From NCBI GenBank assembly GCA_900553285.1, contig USCX01000070.1, positions 1 to 6,985 on the forward strand: DNA of 6,985 nucleotides, written 5' to 3'. This document shows, one piece after another, positions 1-5,005 of the stretch. Both the position numbers and the translations under genes were made by a program. Every line of letters starts with the position of its first letter. Position 1 is the stretch's first letter. The DNA is from an uncultured Prevotella sp. Its GTDB lineage: Bacteria; Bacteroidota; Bacteroidia; Bacteroidales; Bacteroidaceae. The notes under the pieces were generated by a model. The model did no database searches. It saw nothing but the letters and a program-made list of their open reading frames with translations, and was not told the origin of the DNA.

Positions 1-390
1 GCTGATGATGGCGTCGTCGGCTGTGAAGAGCGGTTCGAAGACGCCGCCGTTGGCGTCGAAGCAGGCGGCGTAGAGAATGGTGTCTTCGGTCTTGAAGAAG
101 TCGGAGATGGCGGCTTCGAGTTGCTTGTGGATGTCCTGCGCGCCGCAGATGAAGCGGACGGACGACATGCCGTAGCCGCGGCGGTCCATCATGTCCTTGG
201 CGGCTTGGATGAGGCGCGGGTCGTTGGAGAGGCCGAGGTAGTTGTTGGCGCAGAAGTTGAGCACCTCTTTGCCTCCCACCTGGATGGCGGCCTGTTGGGG
301 CCCTTCGATGAAGCGTTCGCTTTTGTAAAGGCCGGCTGCCTTGATGTCGGCCAGCTCTTGGGTTAAATGGTCTTTGAATTTACCGTACAT
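1..390 (-). CDS. kbl: Glycine C-acetyltransferase (2-amino-3-ketobutyrate CoA ligase), N-terminal part, cut by window edge
   Basis: PLP-dependent enzyme of the alpha-oxoamine synthase family (fold-type I aminotransferase). It cleaves 2-amino-3-ketobutyrate with CoA to glycine and acetyl-CoA in the cytoplasm, the second step of threonine breakdown. The first 130 codons are present; the C-terminal two thirds, including the PLP-binding lysine, lie beyond base 1. Visible family motifs are FCANNYLGL (residues 46-54), GMSSVRFICG (74-83) and CFDANGG (110-116), which match E. coli Kbl almost residue for residue at the same spacing. The ATG at 390-388 gives an N-terminus (MYGKF...) of the same length as E. 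coli Kbl, supporting this start. It is transcribed divergently from tdh, whose product supplies its substrate. The fragment shows no frameshift. Related oxoamine synthases (BioF, serine palmitoyltransferase) are less likely given the strong Kbl match and the tdh neighbour. Confidence 0.95.
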   Translation of the reverse strand, partial: MYGKFKDHLTQELADIKAAGLYKSERFIEGPQQAAIQVGGKEVLNFCANNYLGLSNDPRLIQAAKDMMDRRGYGMSSVRFICGAQDIHKQLEAAISDFFKTEDTILYAACFDANGGVFEPLFTADDAIIS

Positions 391-476
391 GTTAGTTTGA
401 CTTATGTGATTAAGAGTGTGGACGCATGGCGTGCGGCGGCTCCGGGGCGCGGGCTGTCCCTTGGCCGATGCTTGGA

Positions 477-507
477 CAAAGGAACGGATTTTCTCCGAAT
501 AAACAAT
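477..507 (-). promoter_or_regulatory. Predicted Bacteroidota-type promoter of kbl
   Basis: Read on the minus strand there is ATTG at 507-504, a 19-bp spacer, then TTCCTTTG at 484-477. This fits the Bacteroides consensus TTTG-N19-TAnnTTTG apart from one mismatch in each box. Transcription would start near 473 and give a leader of roughly 80 nt before the kbl ATG. The call is by motif and spacing only. Confidence 0.5.
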
Positions 508-510
508 GTA

Positions 511-547
511 AAATCTGTGGAAATCTGAAAAAAAACGCTTTCCTTTG
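511..547 (+). promoter_or_regulatory. Predicted tdh promoter with a direct repeat beside the -33 region
   Basis: TTCCTTTG at 540-547 resembles the Bacteroidota -7 box TAnnTTTG with one mismatch. A weak -33 candidate (TGTG, 516-519) lies 20 bp upstream. Transcription would start near 551, about 38 nt before the tdh ATG. The heptamer AAATCTG occurs twice, at 511-517 and 521-527, exactly 10 bp apart (one helical turn). It overlaps the weak -33 element and lies just upstream of the kbl promoter, so it could be a regulator site shared by both genes. The promoter is moderately supported; the operator role is inference. Confidence 0.4.
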
Positions 548-588
548 CAGCAATTATTATCAATGTTTCAGTCATACGTTTCAACACA

Positions 589-1542
589 ATGAAAAATGTT
601 TTAGTGATAGGCGCAACGGGGCAGATTGGCTCAGAGTTGACCATGGTGCTGCGCCAGCATGTAGGCAGTGACCACGTCGTGGCCGGTTATATCAAGGGCG
701 CAGAGCCGAAGGGCGTGCTGAAAGAGAGCGGCCCGGCCGAGTTGTGCGACGTGACGGACGCCGGAATGATTGAGGCGGTGGTCACGAAGTACGGCGTCGA
801 CACGATTTATAATCTCGCCGCCCTGTTGTCCGTGGTCGCCGAGGGCAAACCGCTCCTGGCCTGGCACATCGGCATCGACGGCCTGATGAACGTGCTCGAA
901 GTGGCCCGCAAGCATCAGTGCGCTGTCTTCACCCCGAGTTCCATCGGCTCTTTCGGTCCCGAGACGCCCCATGTGAAAACTCCGCAGGACACGGTTCAGC
1001 GTCCGCGCACTATCTACGGAGTGTCGAAGGTGACGACGGAATTGCTCAGCGACTATTATTTCCACAAGTATGGCGTCGACACGCGTGCCGTTCGCTTCCC
1101 GGGTCTGATTTCCAACGTCACCCCTCCGGGCGGTGGCACGACCGATTATGCCGTGGACATCTATTACTCGGCCGTGAAGGGCGAGAAGTTTGTCTGCCCT
1201 ATCGCCGCAGGCACTTACATGGACATGATGTACATGCCCGACGCCCTGCGCGCCGCTGTCCAGCTTATGGAGGCCGATCCCGCCCGGCTGGTTCACCGCA
1301 ACGCCTTCAACATCGCGTCGATGAGTTTCGCACCCGAGGAAATCTTTGCCGCCATCAAGAAATACAAACCCGGGTTCGAGATGGAGTATGACGTCGATCC
1401 GCTGAAACAGTCCATCGCCAATAGCTGGCCGGACAGCCTCGACGACACCTGCGCCCGTCAGGAGTGGGACTGGAAGCCGACCTATGACCTCGACTCGATG
1501 ACCCGCGACATGCTCGAGAAGCTGTCGGCCCGTCTGGCCTGA
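589..1542 (+). CDS. tdh: L-threonine 3-dehydrogenase, short-chain (epimerase-like) NAD-dependent type
   Basis: Oxidises L-threonine to 2-amino-3-ketobutyrate with NAD+ in the cytoplasm, the first step of the threonine-to-glycine route finished by the divergent kbl product. The protein has 317 residues and is an extended SDR, unlike the zinc-dependent Tdh of E. coli. The Rossmann NAD motif GATGQIG is at residues 8-14, NLAALLS at 75-81, PSSIGSFGP at 116-124, the catalytic YGVSK (Y143, K147) follows, and PGGGTTDYA is at 180-188; this last loop is typical of the threonine dehydrogenase branch rather than UDP-galactose 4-epimerases. Length fits the Flavobacterium and animal mitochondrial SDR-type enzymes. 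The ATG at 589 begins two residues before the first Rossmann strand, as expected, and has no clear Shine-Dalgarno but an A-rich lead. A strong terminator follows the stop. The alternative of a generic NAD-dependent epimerase is unlikely given the neighbour. Confidence 0.93.
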   Translation: MKNVLVIGATGQIGSELTMVLRQHVGSDHVVAGYIKGAEPKGVLKESGPAELCDVTDAGMIEAVVTKYGVDTIYNLAALLSVVAEGKPLLAWHIGIDGLMNVLEVARKHQCAVFTPSSIGSFGPETPHVKTPQDTVQRPRTIYGVSKVTTELLSDYYFHKYGVDTRAVRFPGLISNVTPPGGGTTDYAVDIYYSAVKGEKFVCPIAAGTYMDMMYMPDALRAAVQLMEADPARLVHRNAFNIASMSFAPEEIFAAIKKYKPGFEMEYDVDPLKQSIANSWPDSLDDTCARQEWDWKPTYDLDSMTRDMLEKLSARLA

Positions 1543-1570
1543 CGCTCCGGTGCGCCGGTCTCCTGATTCC

Positions 1571-1644
1571 GCACCACATCCTCCGAAAGCCTGCCGTCTG
1601 TGGGCAGATCCCGTTTTTCGGAGGATGTGGTGCTTTTTTTCTTT
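1571..1644 (+). terminator. Strong intrinsic terminator of tdh with nested hairpin
   Basis: An 18-bp perfect stem (1571-1588 pairing with 1616-1633) is followed by seven T residues (1634-1640), then CTTT. The 27-nt loop contains its own 5-bp hairpin (CTGCC 1591-1595 with GGCAG 1603-1607). It begins 28 bp after the tdh stop and isolates tdh from the regulator downstream. There is no matching T run for the minus strand, so it is one-directional. Confidence 0.9.
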
Positions 1645-1676
1645 CGCCGCGTTCCGCACGTTTCAAAGGTTTGTTG

Positions 1677-1684
1677 TATTTTTG
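1677..1684 (+). promoter_or_regulatory. Predicted -7 box of the WYL regulator gene
   Basis: TATTTTTG is an exact match to TAnnTTTG, placed just after the tdh terminator. Transcription would start near 1688, giving a leader of about 70 nt. No convincing -33 TTTG is seen at the standard 19-bp spacing. Confidence 0.5.
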
Positions 1685-1760
1685 TCCGTCGTTTCAAGGT
1701 AATTGGGAACGCCTTGAAGCGAAACGGGGAGCACTGTCTCCTAAATTACGGAGGGAAAAT

Positions 1761-2669
1761 ATGGATAAAGAACGCTTTGACAGGCAGTTGCGCCTGTTGG
1801 TCCTGTTGACGCAGGACCGGGCGACGGATATCGAGTCGTTGAGCCGCGAGTTGCAAATGAGCCGTCGGTCTATTTATAGGTATATAGAGGCGTTTCGCTC
1901 GCTGGGCTTCATTATCGAGAAGCGCGGCAACCGTTACCACATCTCGTCGTCTTCGCCTTTCTTCAAAAGCATCACGGAGCGCATACACTTTTCGGAAGAC
2001 GAGGCTGTGACTATCAACCAGGTGCTCAACGCCGTGTACGACCAGTCGCCTCAGGTGCGCCATCTGCGCCAGAAGCTGAGTGCGTTGTACGATTTCGACG
2101 TGCTGGCGCGTCATGGCGTCGACGAGCATATCGCGCGCAACCTGTCGGTGTTGTACGACGCTGTCAAGCTGGAGCGGGTGGCCGTCCTGCGCGGCTACGT
2201 GTCGCCCAGCAGCCGGAAGGTGAGCGACCGCATGGTGGAGCCCTACATGTTTCTTTCCGAAAACAGCGAGGTGCGTTGCTACGAGCTTTCTTCGGGCATG
2301 AACAAGACGTTCAAGATCAGCCGGGCGCGCAGTGTGGAACTCCTCGACATGCTTTGGACGCACAAGGAGGCGCACTTGCCTTTCTACACCGACCTGTTCG
2401 GCTTCTCGGGCGAGCGGCTGTTTCCGGTGTGCGTCATCCTGGGTGCCCTGTCGGCCCGCTTGCTCATGGAGACTACGCCGGCTGCGGCGTCGCAGCTGTC
2501 GTTGCTCGATGACGGCCGCTACCGTCTGACTACTAATGTGTGCGACTATAAAGGCATAGGCCGTTTCGTCTTGGGCTTGTGCGACGACGTGGAGGTCGTC
2601 TCGCCCGACTCGTTCAAGGACTACCTGAGGGCGCGCATCCGCTTTTTAACACAGAAAATCGGAGTGTGA
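1761..2669 (+). CDS. HTH (DeoR/YafY-type) transcriptional regulator with WYL domain
   Basis: A cytoplasmic DNA-binding regulator of 302 residues. Residues about 6-61 form a winged helix-turn-helix: the recognition helix lies in SRRSIYRYIEAFRSLGF (34-50) and the wing in EKRGNRYHI (53-61), where TIxRyI-type helices followed by a short wing are typical of YafY/DeoR-like proteins. A linker follows, then a WYL domain (about 130-225), whose ligand-binding strands in this family sense nucleotides or other small molecules, and a C-terminal WCX-like segment with YRLTTNVCDYKGIGRFVLG and DDVEVVSPDSF. The ATG at 1761 is preceded by a clear Shine-Dalgarno (CGGAGGG, 1749-1755, 5-nt gap), so I prefer it to a TTG at 1671 that would overlap the -7 box. 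It is monocistronic with its own promoter. Its targets cannot be read from the sequence; it could be autoregulatory or act on neighbours. Confidence 0.88.
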   Translation: MDKERFDRQLRLLVLLTQDRATDIESLSRELQMSRRSIYRYIEAFRSLGFIIEKRGNRYHISSSSPFFKSITERIHFSEDEAVTINQVLNAVYDQSPQVRHLRQKLSALYDFDVLARHGVDEHIARNLSVLYDAVKLERVAVLRGYVSPSSRKVSDRMVEPYMFLSENSEVRCYELSSGMNKTFKISRARSVELLDMLWTHKEAHLPFYTDLFGFSGERLFPVCVILGALSARLLMETTPAAASQLSLLDDGRYRLTTNVCDYKGIGRFVLGLCDDVEVVSPDSFKDYLRARIRFLTQKIGV

Positions 2670-2683
2670 CATTATTTGTCACA
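2665..2683. repeat. 7-bp inverted repeat overlapping the regulator stop codon, possible operator
   Basis: TGTGACATTATTTGTCACA has perfect 7-bp arms (2665-2671 and 2677-2683) with a 5-nt TTATT centre. The TGA stop of the WYL gene lies inside the left arm. No T run follows, so it is a poor terminator. It sits about 10 bp upstream of a -7-like TTTCTTTG (2693-2700), so it could be a protein-binding site for the small gene downstream. Its TGACA...TGTCA core resembles the repeat at 2860-2877. The palindrome is certain; the role is inferred. Confidence 0.4.
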
Positions 2684-2692
2684 AACGGGGTG

Positions 2693-2700
2693 TTTCTTTG
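2693..2700 (+). promoter_or_regulatory. Weak -7-like box ahead of the small membrane-protein ORF
   Basis: TTTCTTTG matches TAnnTTTG except for the A. TTTG at 2675-2678 is only 14 bp upstream, shorter than the usual 19. A start near 2704 would leave a 26-nt leader before the ATG at 2730. Weak evidence. Confidence 0.25.
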
Positions 2701-2729
2701 CATCGTCAACCCCTTAAAAACAAAAGACG

Positions 2730-3023
2730 ATGATAAAAAAAGAACTTACACTGACTCCGCAGTGCGGCCAGCCGCTCCGAGAACGCTTGTCAAACCCGGC
2801 GCGCCTTCGGGATGCCCTGACGCAAATTCTTACCGCACTGGCTGTTTTTACTACCCGGCTGACAGGATTTTCTGTCACTGCGCGCGGAATGGCCCACCTG
2901 CTCCACGCCCAAGCCGGCGTTTTCCTGCTCTTCCTGCCCGTGGTCCTGCCCTTGTGGCTCCGCCTGCTGGCGGTTGTGTGGGTCGTTTGGGCGGTCAGGC
3001 AGGTCGTCGTCGGGCGAAAGTGA
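2730..3023 (+). CDS. Hypothetical small membrane protein (97 residues)
   Basis: I do not recognise a family. The frame opens with ATG and a lysine-rich start (MIKKELTLTPQCGQPLRERL), followed by a moderately hydrophobic stretch (about 32-46) and a strongly hydrophobic, Trp/Leu/Val-rich stretch (about 63-90, GVFLLFLPVVLPLW... VVWVVWAVRQVV). It ends in positively charged residues, consistent with one transmembrane helix or a tight hairpin with a cytoplasmic C-terminus. There is no Shine-Dalgarno, only an A-rich lead, which is common in Bacteroidota. Residues TRLTGFSV are encoded across the palindromic repeat at 2860-2877, a repeat also present in non-coding DNA after gpmI. The ORF may therefore be a real small gene that contains the repeat, or a chance open frame in GC-rich intergenic DNA. 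Other frames are also open here, so confidence is limited. Confidence 0.45.
   Translation: MIKKELTLTPQCGQPLRERLSNPARLRDALTQILTALAVFTTRLTGFSVTARGMAHLLHAQAGVFLLFLPVVLPLWLRLLAVVWVVWAVRQVVVGRK
2860..2877. repeat. Dispersed short palindromic repeat, copy A
   Basis: TGACAGGATTTTCTGTCA has 6-bp arms (TGACAG/CTGTCA) around GATTTT. The 16-bp core GACAGGATTTTCTGTC (2861-2876) is found again identically at 4828-4843. The flanking CCGG is also shared, with a 3-nt length difference that keeps the same reading phase. Confidence 0.65.
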
Positions 3024-3095
3024 AATAACGTTAGGGTCGTTCCGCTGCCGTGCATATCGGCCCGCTCCCCGCGTCGGTTTCTCCTAAAAAATCCC

Positions 3096-3103
3096 TACCT
3101 TTG
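3096..3103 (+). promoter_or_regulatory. Predicted -7 box of gpmI
   Basis: TACCTTTG is an exact TAnnTTTG match. Transcription would start near 3107, about 30 nt before the ATG at 3137. A T-rich element (TTTC, 3078-3081) is upstream but closer than the standard spacing. Confidence 0.6.
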
Positions 3104-3136
3104 CGCGTGGAAATCGTAGAAACCTAAATATCAGTC

Positions 3137-4675
3137 ATGATGAGAAAGAAAGCACTCTTGATGATCCTCGACGGTTGGGGCATCGGCAACCACAGTAAGG
3201 GCGACGCCATTTTCAGCACGCCCACGCCTTTCATGGACTACCTTAATGCCCATTATCCCCATTCCCGTCTGCTCGCTTCGGGCGAGAACGTCGGTTTGCC
3301 CGACGGCCAGATGGGCAACTCCGAAGTCGGTCACCTCAACATCGGTGCCGGACGCATCGTCTACCAGGACTTGGTGAAGATCAACCGTGCCTGTGCCGAC
3401 AACAGTATTCTCGACAATCCCGAAATCCGTTCTGCCTACGAATATGCGAAGTCCACGGGCAAAGGGCTGCACCTGATGGGACTCACTTCGACCGGAGGAG
3501 TCCATTCGTCGCTCAACCACCTCTACAAACTCATTGAGATAGCCAAGACTTACGGTGTGGCCGAAAAAACGTTCGTCCATTGCTTCATGGACGGCCGCGA
3601 CACCGACCCGCACAGCGGTAAGGGCTTCATCGCCGACCTGACCGAGCATTGTCAGGCCAACGGCGCCCATATCGCCCATATCATCGGTCGTTTTTACGCC
3701 ATGGACCGCGACAAGCGCTGGAACCGCGTGAAAGTGGCCTACGACCTCCTCGTGGAAGGCAAGGGCAAACCTTGCACGGACATGGTGCAGGCCGTGCAGG
3801 ACTGTTACGACGCAGACAGCGAGGACCACAAAGACACGGACGAGTTCATGGAGCCGCTTGTCAACACGAGCGTCGACGGGCGCATCAAGGAGGGCGATGT
3901 GGTCATCTTCTTCAACTATCGCAACGACCGTGCCAAGGAGCTGACCATCGTTCTCACCCAGCAGGACATGCCGGAAGAAGGCATGCACACCATCCCCGGG
4001 CTGCAATACTATTGCATGACGCCGTACGACGCCAGTTTCAAAGGGGTACACGTTCTTTTCCCCAAGGAAAACGTGGTCAACACGTTGGGCGAATATCTCA
4101 GTGCCCAAGGGCTGAAACAGCTGCACACCGCCGAGACGGAGAAATACGCCCACGTTACGTTCTTCTTCAACGGCGGCCGTGAGGCCCCCTACGAGGGTGA
4201 GGACCGCATCCTCGTTCCCTCGCCCAAGGTGGCGACTTACGATTTGCAGCCGGAGATGAGCGCATACGAGGTCAAAGACAAGCTCGTGGCGGCCATTAAG
4301 GAAGACAAATATGACTTTATCGTAGTGAATTTCGCCAACGGGGACATGGTTGGTCACACGGGCGTGTACAGCGCTATCCAGAAAGCCGTAGAGGCTGTCG
4401 ATGCGTGTGTGAAGGATGTCGTGACGGCCGCCAATGAGGTCGGATATGAAACCATCATCATCGCCGACCATGGCAATGCCGACAATGCAATCAATCCCGA
4501 CGGTACGCCGAACACGGCCCACTCCTTGAACCCCGTCCCGTTTATCTACGTGACGGAAAACAAGCAGGCTACGGTGAAGGACGGCATCCTGGCCGACGTG
4601 GCACCGAGTATCCTGCACATCATGGGGCTCGCCCAGCCGGCTGAAATGACCGGTCACGACCTGATTACGGACTGA
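3137..4675 (+). CDS. gpmI: 2,3-bisphosphoglycerate-independent phosphoglycerate mutase
   Basis: Interconverts 3- and 2-phosphoglycerate in glycolysis and gluconeogenesis, in the cytoplasm, using two Mn2+ ions and a phosphoserine intermediate. The protein is 512 residues, the usual length, and belongs to the alkaline phosphatase superfamily. All catalytic and metal residues sit at the numbering known for the Geobacillus enzyme: D12 (in DGWG), nucleophile S62 (in MGNSEVGHLNIGAGR), D403 and H407 (in NGDMVGHTG), D444 and H445 (in ADHGNADN), and H462 (in AHSLNPVP). The inserted phosphotransferase domain carries STGGVHS, MDGRDTDP and NYRNDRAKEL for substrate binding. Two adjacent ATGs (3137 and 3140) are possible starts; the first reproduces the canonical numbering exactly. 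It has its own promoter and a strong terminator, so it is probably monocistronic. Nothing looks damaged. Confidence 0.98.
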   Translation: MMRKKALLMILDGWGIGNHSKGDAIFSTPTPFMDYLNAHYPHSRLLASGENVGLPDGQMGNSEVGHLNIGAGRIVYQDLVKINRACADNSILDNPEIRSAYEYAKSTGKGLHLMGLTSTGGVHSSLNHLYKLIEIAKTYGVAEKTFVHCFMDGRDTDPHSGKGFIADLTEHCQANGAHIAHIIGRFYAMDRDKRWNRVKVAYDLLVEGKGKPCTDMVQAVQDCYDADSEDHKDTDEFMEPLVNTSVDGRIKEGDVVIFFNYRNDRAKELTIVLTQQDMPEEGMHTIPGLQYYCMTPYDASFKGVHVLFPKENVVNTLGEYLSAQGLKQLHTAETEKYAHVTFFFNGGREAPYEGEDRILVPSPKVATYDLQPEMSAYEVKDKLVAAIKEDKYDFIVVNFANGDMVGHTGVYSAIQKAVEAVDACVKDVVTAANEVGYETIIIADHGNADNAINPDGTPNTAHSLNPVPFIYVTENKQATVKDGILADVAPSILHIMGLAQPAEMTGHDLITD

Positions 4676-4709
4676 GCCGATCTTCTGTCCGCAAACCGGG
4701 CTTGAAAGA

Positions 4710-4754
4710 ACAGGGGGCGCATCTGTCAAAAGCAGATGCGCCCCCTGTCTTTTG
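4710..4754 (+). terminator. Intrinsic terminator of gpmI
   Basis: A 16-bp perfect, G/C-rich stem (4710-4725 with 4733-4748) closes a 7-nt loop (TCAAAAG) and is followed by CTTTTGT. It starts 35 bp after the gpmI stop. The T tract is short, but the stem is very stable. Confidence 0.85.
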
Positions 4755-4806
4755 TCCGTCTCCGTCTGAGGGCGTGTCCTGCAGCGCGGGCAGGACCGGT
4801 CGGCGA

Positions 4807-4843
4807 CACAGGTTTTTCTGTCAGCCGGACAGGATTTTCTGTC
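4807..4843. repeat. Tandem pair of the dispersed palindromic repeat, copies B and C
   Basis: Copy B (4807-4822, CACAGGTTTTTCTGTC) and copy C (4828-4843, GACAGGATTTTCTGTC) lie 21 bp apart start to start. C is identical to the core at 2861-2876; B differs from it at 2 of 16 positions. They lie in the 257-bp gap between the gpmI terminator and the acyltransferase, where I see no convincing gene. The 21-bp period is a multiple of three, so a degenerate coding repeat (TGFSVSR) is possible, but no plausible start or ribosome site supports a gene here. Confidence 0.6.
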
Positions 4844-4962
4844 GCGGCGGTTGTTTCCCCTTGTTCGGCCCGGGGCGGACGGGCCATGCGCTCCGGAACC
4901 GCCGTGGAGGCATCCGCATGTGCGTCGGACTGCATCCTGTAGGCCGTTCCGGCTTTTAGTGA

Positions 4963-5001
4963 CAGTCAGGACTGAGGTGTATGTTCTTTTTTGTACTTTT
5001 G
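4963..5001 (+). promoter_or_regulatory. Predicted promoter of the acyltransferase gene, with a small palindrome upstream
   Basis: TACTTTTG at 4994-5001 is an exact TAnnTTTG -7 box. Counting from its end, transcription should start at about 5005-5006, exactly where the first ATG lies. CAGTCAGGACTG (4963-4974), a palindrome with 5-bp arms, covers the expected -33 position (4971-4974) in place of a TTTG and may be an activator or repressor site; that role is inference. Confidence 0.5.
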
Positions 5002-5005
5002 CACC

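Noticed and set aside
631..1659. A 342-codon minus-strand frame opposite tdh
   Set aside because: It mirrors the tdh codons, runs through the tdh terminator and shows low-complexity His/Arg/Gly composition without any family motif.
1671..1760. Upstream TTG start for the WYL regulator
   Set aside because: It would lie upstream of the predicted transcription start and overlap the -7 box, and its extra 30 residues do not look like part of the HTH family; the ATG at 1761 has a good Shine-Dalgarno.
2665..2683. Classical CRP/FNR site at the TGTGA...TCACA palindrome
   Set aside because: The half sites are 9 bp apart rather than 6, and CRP-type regulation with this exact site is not expected in Bacteroidota.
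4807..4843. CRISPR-like array
   Set aside because: Only two imperfect tandem copies with about 5 bp between them, no regular spacers, and no cas genes.
4702..4959. Small plus-strand frames in the gap after gpmI (4702-4959 and 4736-4942)
   Set aside because: One begins between the gpmI stop and its terminator and the other inside the terminator stem; both cross the tandem repeats and lack a ribosome site or a recognisable protein. The TGFSV repeat is noted instead as a DNA repeat.
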